From positions 434,001 through 498,000 of the forward strand of contig JAMXBD010000820.1 of NCBI GenBank assembly GCA_024138025.1: 64,000 nt of DNA, read 5' to 3'. The translations under genes and the position numbers were made by a program. Of the stretch, positions 44,734 through 58,839 are shown piece by piece. Within the stretch, counting starts at the first letter, position 1; each line of letters begins with the position of its first letter. The DNA comes from Combretum micranthum. Lineage: Eukaryota > Streptophyta > Magnoliopsida > Myrtales > Combretaceae. The notes beneath the pieces are model-generated. The model made no database searches. It was not told the origin of the DNA and saw only the letters and a program-made list of their open reading frames with translations.

Positions 44734-46130
44734 TGTAAAACCCTGAATTATTTGTAAATCTTTGAAAATAATCATAGAATTAAATACGAAATCGAAATCC
44801 TAAAAGCTGACCCATTAACATCAAACCTTAAACAATATCAAATACAAAATTTCATGGCCTCAAGAAAAAAAAAAAAAAAGAGAACATTAAAAACAAAAAA
44901 TATAAATTCAATAATCGTTTGACTCAAAAACCCGAACATGAGGTAATTTCATTATCCGATCCCTAACACATAAATCAAGAGGAATATCCAAATAATATTC
45001 AACAACAAAATTATAGCACCTTAAGCCTTTCGGTTAATTTTGAATAAAAAATCTAAATCAACCTCGAAATTCAAACTGAGTCAGTCACATAACCCTAGTT
45101 TCTATTAAATAAATCCTAAAGATAAAGTAAAACATAATCTTGAGCCAAAAATATAACAAGGTCAAATCCCTAAAATTTTAGGATCTTACGAATAAATCAA
45201 AAAGCGGAAGTCAAATTGGAACTTAAAAGTCAACAAGTCTACAATAAACCTAGTATTTGGATCCAGCAATCCCGCACTCTTAAATTGTAAACAACGGAAT
45301 CAAGATAATTGTGGATAATAATCATAATAATATAGTGAAGCTTAAAAATATCAAATTCGTTAATTTCCAATTGGTTTTTGGATTCAAACGGGATCAGTTT
45401 TTCGAAAATCGTGCCTTGGTACACCAAACAGTAAAAATATTCCAATAACACCGTTAGACTCGTAAAAATAAAAATTGAAAAATATTAGTTTGAATTCTTC
45501 GAATCTAAAATATTTGATATAGCTCGTTTATATGCATTTTTATTACTACCGGTATTTTATTTTATCTAGTATACTGTTTATAGTACTATTTTACTATTCA
45601 TTACTATTCATCTATCTATACTTTTTCTATTATCTATTCTTACTATCTATATACCTATTGTCTTACTTTTTACTTTTCTCATACAACTTTATTTCACATC
45701 TTACTTTACTATTATTACTTTTCTTTACAAAAAATTAAATTTTTATTACACTTCTCCCTCCCCCTCCGTTTGTCGTCCACCCCTCTCTCTCCTTCCCTCC
45801 ATTTCATTTTCTTTTTCTTTTATTAATTAACTCTAAATTTCCCTCCACTTATTTCACACCTTCATTTCACATAACAAAACTCTCTCAAAATTTCTCCAAA
45901 TCCTCTCTACCAGAACTCTCTTCAACCAAAGTTTTCCAAAATCCTTCTCTACACAAAAACCATTTACCACATATCACTACCCACATAAACCTACATCTAT
46001 CATATTCATCCTTCAACAATAAACACATTTTAGTAACCAACTTTCTACATTATTTTTCCAGGTCATGCAACTTAGCATGACCATCGTGTTGTTTCTCAAA
46101 CACTCATGTGAGCTGTAGAAGCAACAACAT

Positions 46131-46617
46131 TCATGTTTGTTCTTGCATATGCCAAAGAATTCCGATTCTGTTATTTTGTTAATATTATGTTATTATGTTG
46201 CTATTATTATTATTATGCTCATAATCTAATTGTGTATATATATATATGTAATGCTATCTATATGTATATCTATATTTATTATAACCTAAATGCTCACTAA
46301 CTTTCACTAATTTGCTTTTACTATTATTATGATTTTTCCGTTCTTTCTTTTACTTTCTCATAATCTAACATGTTCATGTTTTGTTCTTGCATATGCCAAG
46401 AATTCCGATTCTGTTATTTTGTTAATATTATATTATTATGTTGCTATTATTATTATTATGCTCATGATCTAATTGTGTGTGTGTGTATATATATATATAT
46501 AATGCTATCTATTTGTATATTTATATTTATTATAACCAAAGTGCTCACTAACTTTCATTACTTTGCTTTTACTATTATTATTGCTCTTATTATTATGATT
46601 TTTCCATTCTTTTTTTT
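46131..46617 (+). repeat. Tandem duplication, 2 x about 243 bp, in LTR copy 6
   Basis: The stretch starting tcatgtttgttcttgcatatgcc at 46131 recurs at 46374 with few changes, including the ATT-rich run and an (AT)n microsatellite. It explains part of the extra length of this copy. Confidence 0.85.
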
Positions 46618-46649
46618 ACTTTCTTTTGTGACTAGTCTATTCTTAGTCC

Positions 46650-46766
46650 AGGGAAGCCTTGATAAAGTTAAGGCTCCCAATACTTGACTGGGTTGCCTTG
46701 ATGAAGCTAAGACTTCCAATACATGATTGAGTTATCTTGATGAAGCTAAGGTTCCCAATGCTTGAT
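46650..46766 (+). repeat. 39-bp tandem repeat, three units, in LTR copy 6
   Basis: Units starting with (c/t)cttgat at 46657, 46696 and 46735, each continuing with aagctaag and ttcccaat. The single-unit version (gccttgaagaagctaagcttccaatac) occurs in the other copies, so the triplication is private to this one. Confidence 0.85.
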
Positions 46767-49555
46767 CTTATTATTTTGCTTACTTTTGCTTCTTATATCT
46801 TCCATACATTACTATGTTATATTTTAATCATTTTCATACTACATAATCATGTGCATGCATCATTATAATGATATTGTCTTAACAAAATTAAAGTAGAATT
46901 TTCTTTAATAAAGAAGAAAATGGAGCCAAACTCTTTTATTATATAACTTTGAACCTATATAAAGATTTTGTCATAAAAAACATAGAAAAAGTATTTTTAT
47001 AAATTCTTTTCAAAAATTTAGATAAACCCATCATAAATTTTCTTTAATGACAATAAAAATAATTTTTACCAAAGAAATTAATTAAGAAAATAAACACACT
47101 CTTTTCATGATAAATAACATGAAGCTTAGTGAAACTTAGAATTAATAATTTTTGATATAAATTTTTCATAAAAAGCTTAAGTTGGGAATTTTTTCAACTC
47201 CATAATAAAAACCAAAAACTAGATTAGATTTTAAAGGTAAAATAAAATCAACTTGGAAGTGAAATCGGTATACAACTTAAGGAACTAAGCGACACCCATT
47301 TTTCTTATGGAATTAAGAAAATACAAATAACATTTATCATGATTAGATACCACTTATAACAAACTAAAGATTTTCAAATAAATGTCCATGTATGGAAAAA
47401 TCATGAATTAATAAAGAAATATTGTAAGCATGAATGTTTAGAATAAGTCGCTCACAAATTTTTCGTATATGCTAAAACTTGAAACATCTTTTATACAACG
47501 TGAAATGATTTTTCCTCATAACTACATAAAGGTTCATATTTTGGAAAATAATTAGTTAAAAGAGTTTAACATAAAAAATAAAACATCCATGGGCTCAAAA
47601 TGAGCATGAAATCATGATTTTCTTTAATTAAGTTTGACACTTACAAAATCTAAAAATTAGAATTTTGTTTAAAAAGTTAAATTTAGAAAATTCTTTAAAC
47701 AGAACTACAATTAAGTTTTTATGTCACAAATATGGAAAACCATGTTTTATAAAAATAAATTGTTAAATAAGAATTTGTGAATAATATAAAACCTATAAGG
47801 ATTTTAAATATATATATATATATGTATACATTGAATTATGACATTCTTGTTACTAAGTCACAAATTTACAAAATAATAAATTGATCACAAGTCAAAAAGT
47901 GACCCTTCAAAACTCTATCTTCATAAAATTGTTTACAAACTTTATTTTGAGGCAACATCACTAAAATTATGCATACAATATGAGTCTATGCATATATGTA
48001 CATATATAAATATATATTCAAAGGATTTTTCAATCATATAAGTATCTATATTTTTGCTTAAGGATTTTTGGATGAAGAAAAGTTTAAAAAATTGTGTTTA
48101 AGGAATTGGAATTCGTAATGATTCTGCACCCTATCATTTTTTAACCCAAATGGCTTTTTATGATAAAAATGACCTTAGAAATAGATATATTTTTTCGAGT
48201 AGGTAGAAAACGACATATAATATGCGAAATTTCATGTTAAATTGAGCAAGTTATGGCCATTTTAAGTTGGAATTTCTTTCTATGTGATTTTTGATGAACA
48301 TAGAAAAATGGAATTGGAAAGTTTGAGTAGAACTTCCATGAAATCTCATCTCATGTATTTCTTTTGCCTAGACGATGAAGAATATGAGATTTTCCTTCTA
48401 GAGGACTTCTATGACTAAGAAGATTGCGAAATGGATAAGTGAGTTTCTTTTACGTTTTATGTATTCGCGCATGTGCTTGTAGAATAGAGCACTGGATGTT
48501 AGGAAAAGATAAAACCGATATGCATGCGGGTTATCATGGGAGCTATGTATGTGATTTCTTATATGTGATGAATAAACGATAAGTATATCGGAGCTCAATC
48601 AATTGATTGATATGAATTATCTCTATGTATATTACTATGTGTGCAAATATTGATTGATCGCTTTAAATAAATTAATGTCAGGTTGTAAATCCCATAAACT
48701 AAATTGCTCATGCATATCATTTAGAATATCATTTCGCATTTTGCTATTGCTCCTCAGCGTGAGACCAGAAAGGTAAGCTGCTTAGCTACATCTTGAGAAA
48801 TTAGGACGTTTGGAAAATACAACCTCAAGGTGTAGCCGAGCCGGATCAATTGCTTTGGGTAAGGAAAGCCCAGGGACTAGTAGTACGATTCATTAGAACC
48901 CCAAGACGTGTGTAAAATTTCAAGTAGGTTATTGGTGACCCATTCAAATTATTCCTTAACCACCGATGGAGGGGTAAATCTATCCTACATACGAAACTGG
49001 ATAGTCGTATATGTTGTTTCATCATGTGGTTGTTACATTTCATATGCTTGCTTAATGGACTTGTTTGATTACTTTGTGATGAGTACATTTTGTGTAACGA
49101 ATATCTCACTAAGCCAATTATGCTTATTCCCTAATAGATTTCTGATGTTGCAGGATTATTGTTTTGTGCCCGAGACCACCATGACCGTCTAGGTAGAATT
49201 TAAGTTTTTGGAGAGCTTTTGGAGAATTCTATTTTAAGACTTTAGATTAGATTTCCCTTCATAGATCTTTTAGTTTTAGTTATTTGATTTATGAAGACTA
49301 TTTCATTATGTAGATTTATTAGGGGAATGCCCCCTAGAAGTTGCAAGACCTTAAATTTTGATTAATCATAATAGTATTGCTTTGATTGTTCTGCTGCCAT
49401 TATCTTAAAATGCAAAACTTCATCAGCCTTCCTTTGTTGTGAACGTACATCTTCTACCAATATGAAAGCTTTCAAGTGACTAAGGTAGTCATTCTCAAGT
49501 TTTAATATTATGTATAGTAAGCTGTCACATTTAGGGTACCCATTAGGGTATGATA

Positions 49556-49879
49556 GTGGGAGTAGCATGATAATGACCATAAATTTTCTAGCCTTTGGAG
49601 TGGGATACACATCAATTAATCATTAGATTAGTACATTCCCTAAATAAGAATGGAACCTCCTAAAAATAGTACTTAAAATGAGTAACCACAAGATAATTAG
49701 CTCTGTTAGCAAACCATATTATTTCAAGTTCAATCACCTCACTTGTGGCATATAACCCTTTTCAAGAAAGGCATCATCAATCTCAACCTCATATAGCTTC
49801 TCTAAATGTGGATTCTTAAGCATAGAAAGCTGATTAATTGCTAAGATTTTAGCACTCATCTCATCTCTAATCTCCAGTT
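49556..49879. other. Unassigned DNA, possibly remainder of the LTR cut by copy 6
   Basis: Text such as cctttggagtgggatacac recalls the tcccac...aaaggc motif common in plant LTR starts. No protein found. Confidence 0.3.
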
Positions 49880-51594
49880 AAACTATTGCAGTTGGAGAAT
49901 CCACCTTATCAATATGGACTGACCATCTATTTTAGACAATAAATATTGCAAAGTAAAATGGTCAGTGTATACAATTACTTTAGATAAAATCAAATAAAGC
50001 CGAAATAGGTCAAATGCAATGATATCTGCTAACATCTCTTTCTTTGTAGCAGTGTAATTCTCTTAAGCATTCGTGAGTCTTGCTAGCATATTAACGATAT
50101 GTTTGGATTGTATGATTTTCATAGGTATCTTATTTGTATCTTATTTGTATCTTATATGTATCTTATCTGTATCTTATCTGCATATGTATCCTATCAGTAT
50201 CTGATTTGTATAATCTATTTATGAGTAAAAATTTATGTTTTTCATTTGCATCTATTTTTAATAAACATCTATTTGAAACAAGAAAATAAGATGTCAAACA
50301 ACTAGAAAAAAAGACAAAACAAATAGACCCTAAATTGGCTAAAAGTAATTATCTTTTCACTGTCCCATAATTGGTCAAATAGTGATATCACTAACAGCAC
50401 AGATCAATTCAAAGGGAAAACTCCAATCTCGAGTAACCATGATGGGAGTTTGTGTTAATTTGTCCTTTAGGGTGATACATGCTTTTAGGCACTCTTGAGA
50501 GTACTCAAAGGCGACATCCTTTCTTGGAAACTTAATTAATGGTATGACTACCCTAGAAAAGTTTAGGATAAATCACCTATAAAAACTTGCTTGACCTAAA
50601 AAGTTTGTAGTAGCCTTAATTGATGTGGGTAGAGGTAATTTACCATTTTTTTTTTTTGTTTTAACATTGTCCACGATTATGCCCCTATAAGAGATCTTTT
50701 GTCCTTAAACTATTCCTTCTTGGACCATAGTTTAACATTCTTCCCAATTCAAGAATACATTAATTTCTTCACATCTTTCTAAGTCCCTCTTTAGATTGTG
50801 GAGGCAATCATTAAAGGAATCCCCAGACATAGAAAAGTCATCAATGAACACCTCCATTATCTTTGCCATTAAATCCTTAAGTAAGACCACCATACACTAC
50901 TAGAATGTAGTTAGTCCATTAGAAAGATAAGAAGGCATCCTTCTATTAGCGAAGATTCCATATGGACAAGTAAAGTCATCTTCACTTGACCTTCTAGAGC
51001 TATAGGAATTTGGAAAAATCCTAAAATTCAATCAAAGAAATAGAAGTAAATGTGGCAGGCAAGCACTCTAACATCTAGTCTATAGTGTTCCTTACGAGTT
51101 GCATCATTCAGTTTCCTATAATCTATGCACACTTGCTAGCCTATTACAATCCTCATTAGAATAAGTTCATTCTTATCGTTGGGGACATGTTTCTCCCTTC
51201 TTAGGTACTTATTGGACTGGACATACCCATATGCTATTGGATATTGGATATATCAACCCTGCAGCTAAGAGCTTAGACTCTTGTTTTACCACCTCTTTCA
51301 TTTTAGAATTTAATCTCCTTTGGGGTTTCACTGCAAGCTTAAATTCTTCTTCTAATAAAATATTTTAAGTGTAGAAAGGAGGCTTATACCTTTGATGTCA
51401 AATATTTTTCATGCTCTAACTTTCTTATCTCTTAATACCTTCAACAACTTTTCCTTATGTTCTTCCTTTAAAATTGAGGCTATGATTACTAGTTGTTTAA
51501 AGTCCATCTCTAAAAACATATTCCAAGTAGCTTGGTAATTGCTTCAACTCCAAGAATGGTGGCTCTTTAATTGAAGGCTTAAGCCTAGCCTCAT
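49880..51594 (-). pseudogene. Old Athila-like RNase H and RT relic
   Basis: On the minus strand [32 protein letters not shown] and LQYLLSK (about 50080-49890) match RNase H of the full-length element. RT follows on the right: about 51340-50500 aligns by eye with 28600-27700, including the segments for the ttcctataatctatgcacac motif and the region around the catalytic box. Decay is heavy, with stops, indels and an insertion near 50100-50335. The element continues with its protease at 54757 after solo LTR copy 7. Confidence 0.75.
50124..50212. repeat. 11-bp minisatellite (GTATCTTATTT-like)
   Basis: About seven or eight units of GTATCTTATTT and variants lie in the middle of the RNase H relic. 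They seem to be part of a foreign insertion of about 230 bases (about 50100-50335) that begins tttggattg and ends aatagaccctaaa. Confidence 0.75.
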
Positions 51595-54500
51595 TGTAAG
51601 CTCCTAAATTTTTCGATAATATAAGCAAACCCTAAGAACCAGAAGTCAAACTAGAACCCTAAAGTTAACCTAGTTTTATATTCAATTTAGTGAATCTAGA
51701 TCTGGCAATCCCGTGTTCTTAAACCTTAGACAACGAAATTAAGATAATTGTGGAATATGGTTCTTTAATAATATAGAAAAGCTTAAAAATATCAGATTCG
51801 TAATTTTCTAGTGTCTTTCGGATCCGAACAGGATTAGTTTTTAAAAACCATGCCCTGGTGCACCGGATAGTGAAAATATTCTGACAACACCAATAGACTC
51901 GTAAAAATGTAAGGATTTCAAAAATATCAGTTTTAGAATTTTTCGGTAACCAAATATATCAGATATAGGTCGTTTACGCGTATTTTCTTTACTACCAGTA
52001 TTTTAGTTGTCTAGTCTACTATTCATAATACTTTTCTATTATTCATTACTATTCATCTATCTCTAGTTTTTCTTACACTCTATTCTTACACATTACCATA
52101 CCTATGCCTTACAATTAACCTTCCCCATACAACTTTAATCACATCACACTTTACACATTACTTCTTCTCCATCAATCTCAATTTATTTTCTTTTTCAGTT
52201 TACTTAATTACATCTAATTTCCACTCTAAAACTCTAGAAATATCCCTTTCTTCCTTCATTCTTTCACACAATTCATTTCCTACTAAAACTCTACCAAAAT
52301 CACTCCATAAAATCCCTCTCTCAAATTCTCTTCCAAGTTCTCTTTTCCCTCTATAAAACCTTTTTCCACATATTACTACAACTCATTCTATTCCTCTTCA
52401 ACAAACACATAAATTTTAGGTAAAAATTTCTCTTATTCACTCATCATGTTCATTTAACTTAACATGAACTTAGTGTATATTTCTTAAAGAAGTAACAATA
52501 TGTTCATGTTTTGTTTATATTCATATCTTCTATTATATTGTTATTATGTTGTTGTTATTATTGTTATTATTATTTGTTCTAATCTAACTTCTATATAGTA
52601 TTACGTATATTATGTATATATATTTCTTTAGAGCATATAAGCTCACTTGTTGTTTATTTATTTCTATGCTTTGCAATTTATTTATTTTCTTGTTTTATGC
52701 AAATTATTAAGACTAGTCTTTCTAGTCTTAGAATTGTCTATATCAAGTCAAAACAATTTTCTTTCTTTTCTTTTCCTTTCTTTTTTGAGACTAGTCTATT
52801 CTTAGTCCTGAGATACATTGATGAAGCTAAGGTTCTCAATACTTGACTTTACTCTTATGCTCTTATTACATTTATCTTATTATGTTGTTTTTATTATATT
52901 TCTCATAGTTACATATTCTTATTCATGCATGAACATGTTGATATTATCTCAACCATAATGTAAAGGAGTTTTCTTAAGTAATAAATGTAGGAACTCTCTT
53001 TAAAAATAAATTTTGTCACATAAGAAATTATTTTTCCATAAAGACTTAAAGTGTTATCTTAACAAATATTTTCTAAAGTTAAATAAGTTTAGCTCAAGTT
53101 TTAGTAATAATATTATATGAGATTTTATCAATGAATACATAAAATAAAGTTATCACAAACTCTCTTTCAAACCAATGAAATAAAAAAGTTTCTTTAAACT
53201 TAATTCTTTGTTTAAACAAAAGTTTTCTTAAACTCATATGTAAAACTTTCATCAACATACTAAGGTTTAGATAAGTTTTACAAAATTATCAAAGAATAAC
53301 CTTTCTAAGGATAAACCTTACTTAGGAAATAAAAATAATAAATAACTTATAAGATCATTGATATTATTTAAAGTGGATCTAACTTTAGAAAAACTTTAGA
53401 AAACATAACAAAAAAATTTTAGAAAAACTGCATTTTTCCAAACCATTAGAAATAAAGTTATAAGAATCTTAAAAGATTAAAATTATTTTTTTGAAAATTT
53501 AATTATTCTCAAAATTAAGAAATGGAGTTAAAAGAAGGAAATACTTACTAATAAATTTTCCAAACAAAACTAAAATGGAATTTATCAACTCTTAACATTT
53601 TCTCCCTTTAGATTACTTCGACTCATAAAAGATCGCTATGGACAAGTGAGTTTCCTTTACGTTTATGTATTCGCGCATGTGCTTGTAGAATAGAGCACTA
53701 GATGTTAGCAAAAGATAAAATTGATATGCATATGGGATATCATGGAATTATGTATGTGAATTGTTATGTGCGATCAATGAATGATAAGTTTATCGGAACC
53801 CGATCTGTGATTGATATAATTGTTTCTATGTATGTAATGCTATATGTGCTATTATTGTTTGATCGCTTTAAATGATTTAATGTCATATTGGAATCCCCAT
53901 ATAATAAATTGCTCATGCATCTTAGTTAGAATATCATTTCGAAATTTTGCTACTACTCCTCAGCGTGGGACCAGAAAGGTAAGCTGCCTAGCTACATCTT
54001 GAGGTTTTAGGATGTTCGGGGAATACAACCTCAAGTTGTAGCCGAGCTGGATCGATCGCTTTGGGAGGAAAGCCCGGGGACTAGTAGTATGGTTAGTTGG
54101 AACCCCAAGACGCACGCAAACTTTTAAAGAGGTCATTTGGGGCCTAATTCAAATCATTCCCTAACCACCGATGGAGAGTAAATCCATCACAAATATGAAA
54201 CCAGATAGTTGTATGTACTGTTTGATCATATGGTTATTGCATTTCATATGCTTGTTTAATGAACTTGGTTGAATACTTGTTATGAGTACTTTTGCGTAAG
54301 AATTATCTCACTAAGCTAGTTATGCCTTATACCCCTATAAACTTTTGATGTTGCAGGATCGTTATTTTACACCTGAGACCATATTGATCATTTGGGTAGA
54401 ATCTTCATTTTGGGAATCATTTGGAGGAACTATGTTTTGAAGTCTTAGAGTAGATTTCTTCTAAAATCTTCTAGCTTTAGTTATTTATCTTAGTAAGACT

Positions 54501-54756
54501 ATGTTGTTATGGAAATTATCAGGGGAATGCCCCTTAGAAGTTGTAAGATTTTATATTTCAGTGAAATATATAAAGTGTTGTTTTATATGTTCCGCTGCCA
54601 ATATCTTAAAATGCATTACTCTACCGGTCTCCCTTTGATGTGAGTGTATGCCTTGTACCGATATAGAAGTTTTCGAGTGACTGAGGTAGTCATTTTTAAG
54701 TTTTAATATTGTGTATGGCGAGCTATCACGTTTAGGGTACCCGTTAGGGCGTGATA
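51595..54756 (+). mobile_element. Family A solo LTR, copy 7 (3162 bp)
   Basis: Starts TGTAAGCTCCTAAATTTTTCG, clearly homologous to the family start, and ends GGGCGTGATA. Flanks CTCAT (51590-51594) and TTTAT (54757-54761) match at three of five positions, both differences being C/T. It splits the Athila-like relic, whose protease continues at 54757. Donor-like TTTTAG/GTAAAA at 52420 and acceptor-like GATGTTGCAG ending at 54356 give a possible 1.94-kb intron. Palindromes at about 52628-52825. Confidence 0.85.
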
Positions 54757-55560
54757 TTTATCGTTTCTTATTATCTCCTCAAACTCCTTCTTCGGTATCA
54801 CAGATATGGTAGCACCTAATTAATATATCAATTCTAGACTCTTAAGGTTCTCACATCTTCTTCCACTCCTTTCATTAAACATAATTCAATTTCACCAATA
54901 TGTCCTTCATATAACTTCAAACAGAGAACTCAATCACATCAATGGAAAAACAAGTGTCATCATCATTTAAAGGATATCTAATGACTAATGGAACCTTTAC
55001 CAGTAATTCTTCATCATCTACCCTCAAGGTTAACTTGTCATTTATAACATCTATAATTGTCCAAGCGATAGCCAAGAATTGTTTGCCTAAAATCAAAGGC
55101 ACCTTAACACCTCCAATATGGCAAACTATATAGGAAGATGAAGTTTTCTACCATAAGCAGCACTTCCTCTAATATTCCTAAATAAAATTTAATAGGCTAA
55201 TTGAAAGCTCATGGGTGCTGGTTTTGGTTCCCTTATCTTGAATTTCTTAAAAGGTTTATGTGGCATCAAGTTTATGCTTGCTCAAAAGTCCATCAAAGCT
55301 TTTTCTAAATAAATAACTCACCAATAAGATAAGGGATAGTAAAACTTCTTGGGTCTTTAAGCTTTTTAGGCAATTTATTTTGCAAGACAACTTAACATTC
55401 TTCACCTAAAGTCATTGTAGAGATCTCATCCAATTTCTTCCTATTAGGTAGTAGGTTTTCAAGAACTTTGCATACCTAAGCATCTAGGATAATGGTTCAA
55501 CAAACGTTAAGCTTATATATAAATGTTTGAATAATTTTACAAACTTATCATAATGCTCGT
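54757..55560 (-). pseudogene. Old Athila-like protease and Gag-end relic
   Basis: 55102-54917 reads MPLILGKQFLAIAWTIIDV, KLTLRVDDEELLVKVP and TCFSIDVIEF, matching 29144-28950 of the full-length element (ILGRPFLATGKALIDV, TLRVENDQVTFNV). Upstream (55140-55560) are decayed sequences aligning with the first protease half and the region before it. It carries stops and deletions. Same orientation as the pol relic at 49880-51594; the two were one element before copy 7 inserted. Confidence 0.75.
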
Positions 55561-57059
55561 CCTGACACTCTTTTGTCAGGCGAGCTACATAAGAAATTAG
55601 TGGCATGTACTACTTCTCTTTTAGGGGTTATAGATTATTCCGTTCAATGTTCAAATTACTCCAACAAAAATTAGGGTCAATTCCCTAATCTGGATTACAA
55701 ATATTACTATATAGGTTATTCCAAGGACAAATTGGATTAGTTGTTGAACTCTAGTATCGTAGTATCTTGAATATATTATCAAGGCAAATAATAAACCGAT
55801 AGCATGTAGACTGAATCATCATTCCATTAAAAAGTGAGGATATCTTTCAATTTATATATACATATATATATTAGGATTTAATATTCCTGATTCATAATAT
55901 TTGTTGTGTTTTACATAGATTCCTCTTTTAGACCATGAACTCCAAACAAGGTTATTGATAATAAAAAGTTGATGAGTTCATACTTTATATGAATTTCTCT
56001 CTTTGTGAAAACTATTGCCTATATAATTGCATTTTATATGCATTTCTCTCAATATAATAATTATTGCCAATTTAAATCCTTTAGATAAGATTTCTAGTAC
56101 TACAAGTATGGATTGGATAATTACTATTAGTTTTGATTTTAGAATTGGTAGTATAAACTTGTGAAGAATGTGTAAGTCTTACATGTCAGCATATCTTGAA
56201 AGATCAATGCAATTATTAAGATAGTTCCATTGGTTTAACACATTTAGCCACATTGATGCGGATTGAGAGCTCATTTGCTTTCACTTGGTAGCTCAAATCA
56301 AAATGAATTTATTAGCATTATGATACCATGTGCATGTAAACTAAAAATTTTGACATCATTTCAAAAAATATCATAAATGGGCAGATATAGTGCTTTTATC
56401 ATTGAATGCTTTAGTTCATATCTCTGTACTTTCCCATTTTAAGTTTGTAATTTTGAAACCAACTTTATGAAATTTTTCTTCATACATGTTGTGATAATTA
56501 AAAAATATATTTTTCACTGACATGTTAATATTTTTTAAGGCAACGCAAATGATATATCTATGTTCGCAATTAGTAGGTTATCTTGTTGAAAATTTGTGTT
56601 GCTTTTAATTCTTGTTTTCTACAACTAATGGCATTTGATATGCTAAGATATCTCTCAACTGTCCTTTTATATATATACACACACATGCATATATGACTTT
56701 AAGGTTATTAGGTAAGAGCAATGGTTAGAGGATGGTTGTCTCACCTCTTTTTCCCTTCATGTATGGATTACTTAAATTATTATTAAGTATGATGGACTAA
56801 CTAACCTAATGTAGGACCAAGAGAGCTTATTAGTAACCATATATATGATGAATTTGATGATCATGATGCAAGTAACCAAATTGTAAGGCAGTAGAGGCTA
56901 ATGCAGGCTTAAGTATGGTTATGCTTTGAGTTTTAGAATATGATGGCTAAGGGTACTTAAATGACTATTTGATTGAGAATATGGGTAGATAGGGAGGAAT
57001 TATATAAGTCTATGATTATGGAGTGAGATGAAAGTGAGGTTCGTGATAAGTGTGATTTA
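55561..57059. other. Unassigned AT-rich DNA
   Basis: No ORF above background and no LTR end recognised. The first 200-300 bases may be further decayed Athila gag. An (AC/AT)n microsatellite lies near 56670-56690. Confidence 0.4.
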
Positions 57060-58530
57060 ACCTTTATTTAAGAAAGGTATTTTGAGTTTTAATGATTGAT
57101 TTTTATTAATATTTATAAGAAAAAAAAGGTACTTAATTACTTTAATTATTGATTTGAGGCTTTAAATAATTAATTTGTCTTAAAAGAAAGATTTTTGATA
57201 AGTTGGAACAAGTTGTATTAAAGATAGTGGAGGATGAATAAAATGCAGACTACATAAGAGGCAACACAACTTGACTCCTATTGGGAACATAAGGAGGTAC
57301 ATAAGAGAGTACACGAGTTATGTTGTGACTTGTGTGGAGATTAAAGAAGTATTTTGTGTGCCTTAGTCCAGAGTAATGAACATGGTACACGACTCGTGTA
57401 GGTGACCCGTGTTGAAGTCAGATTCCCACCTTTTTGAAGTTATTCAAATCCAATTTGCAAGATATGATCCAGATATGAGATATACTTCATCCTAAAGCTT
57501 GAGAGAGACGAAACTAAGGAAAAGAGTCTTGATTTAAAGGAGAAAGATGATTTAGGAAGATTTAATTGAAGATCTACAAGTGCTTTATATATATATATAT
57601 ATATACCAACCTAAATTTCTCTTAGATTTTATTATCATATCTTTTCACTTTAGGAGATTTGAGAGATCAATATTCTTAGTGAGAAAGAGAGAACAAGATC
57701 CAGGTTGTGTGCTTGAAGATTTTCAACTTTGAAGATCTTTTTAAGGGGTTCTATCATGTTTCTATATACTTCTATATTAGTAAATAGATCAGTTTTGTTA
57801 TGGAAGAGTAGAGAATTTTTTCTTTAACCTTATAATAACCTTACTTTATTATGTAACTAATGTTGGTTTTTCAATGATATAATAACTTTCTTAAATTCAC
57901 CTATGTGTTTTATTTATTGTTGTATTGATATTTATTAGTGTATTGGTTCAATTATTTGATTTCATATAAGTTAGTTGAGAAATTACTTGTATGAATAGAT
58001 TTAGCATAAATGAAAAGAATTTCATGCATATCTAGAGATGGCATGACATAATTCTTCCATATTAGGTTGAAATCTAGGGTTAGATTTTTAAATTTAGTAG
58101 AGAATTCATTGTTCAATCATGCAAGTTCTAGATTATTATTAACTCGAAAGAGATTTCAATAGCTTAATTTAAGGTTAAGATTTGGTAATCTTGAGAAATA
58201 CATTGAACTAAATGAGGCATTAAGTGGTTTAATAAGATAAACTATGAATTGAATATTTTCATAGGGAAAAAGTTACATAAAAAGTAGTGGTAATTCAAAG
58301 GGTTAGAGTAAGTTGCAAATCTTATATTTTAAAGGAAAAGTGATTATGAATTTAATTAAATAGTTCATAGTAGTAGTAGTAGTAATTAATAATCAATTAA
58401 TAAACATAATTGATATTGTTAAGTTAAATAATAAGATTAAGATAATTACTAGTACTTGAAAAAGATCTTCGTGGGAACAATACTTGTGTTTATTTACTAT
58501 CCTATAAATCAAAAGTTATACTTGCCTAAA
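57060..58530 (+). mobile_element. Probable Athila/Tat-type LTR relic
   Basis: The end of this stretch (58460-58530) reads cgtgggaacaatacttgtgttt...atcctataaatcaaaagttatacttgcc. It parallels the conserved LTR terminus of the full-length Athila element (minus strand: gtgggaacgatactc...gtatacttgc). Upstream text about 57290-57420 has repeated acacgac/cgtgta-type words, also common in Tat/Athila U3. No start, target duplication or coding part found. Confidence 0.4.
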
Positions 58531-58645
58531 AAAAAAAAAAAGAAAATGGAAGAGAGTATTTAGCACATATTTTAATTGATCAGAAGATCACTCATCAAGT
58601 TTTTTGCACCATTTATGGGGATTGGCAATATTAAGAAAACTCAAC

Positions 58646-58839
58646 TATGAACCCTTAGATTTTATGGTAATTTTATAAGTGGAACCTTAGAGTCAATATC
58701 AGAACTGAAACTTTAAGGTCAAACCAAGTCAACTCCAAACCTTAGAAATCCTAGTTTCGATCGAACATTTTCTAAAACCTTAAGATATTAGATAAGCTAG
58801 AAAAATAGTATGAATGTAAAATATAAGCCGAGTATATGG
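58646..58839 (+). mobile_element. Family A LTR copy 9, left part
   Basis: TATGAACCCTTAGATTTTATGG aligns with the family start TGTAAACCCCTAAATTTTCGG. It continues for about 190 bases to the insertion point of copy 8 (TATGG at 58835-58839) and resumes at 62201. Confidence 0.6.

Larger units (their letters stand above)
44734..49555 (+). mobile_element. Family A solo LTR, copy 6 (4822 bp, enlarged)
   Basis: Starts TGTAAAACCCTG and ends GGGTATGATA (decayed GGGCGTGACA). Flanks GTAGG (44729-44733) and GTGGG (49556-49560) are a 4-of-5 target duplication. It is over 1 kb longer than the other copies, partly through internal tandem duplications at 46131-46617 and 46650-46766. The donor has lost a base (TTTTAG-TAACC, near 46033). 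The acceptor-like GATGTTGCAG ends at 49153. Confidence 0.85.
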
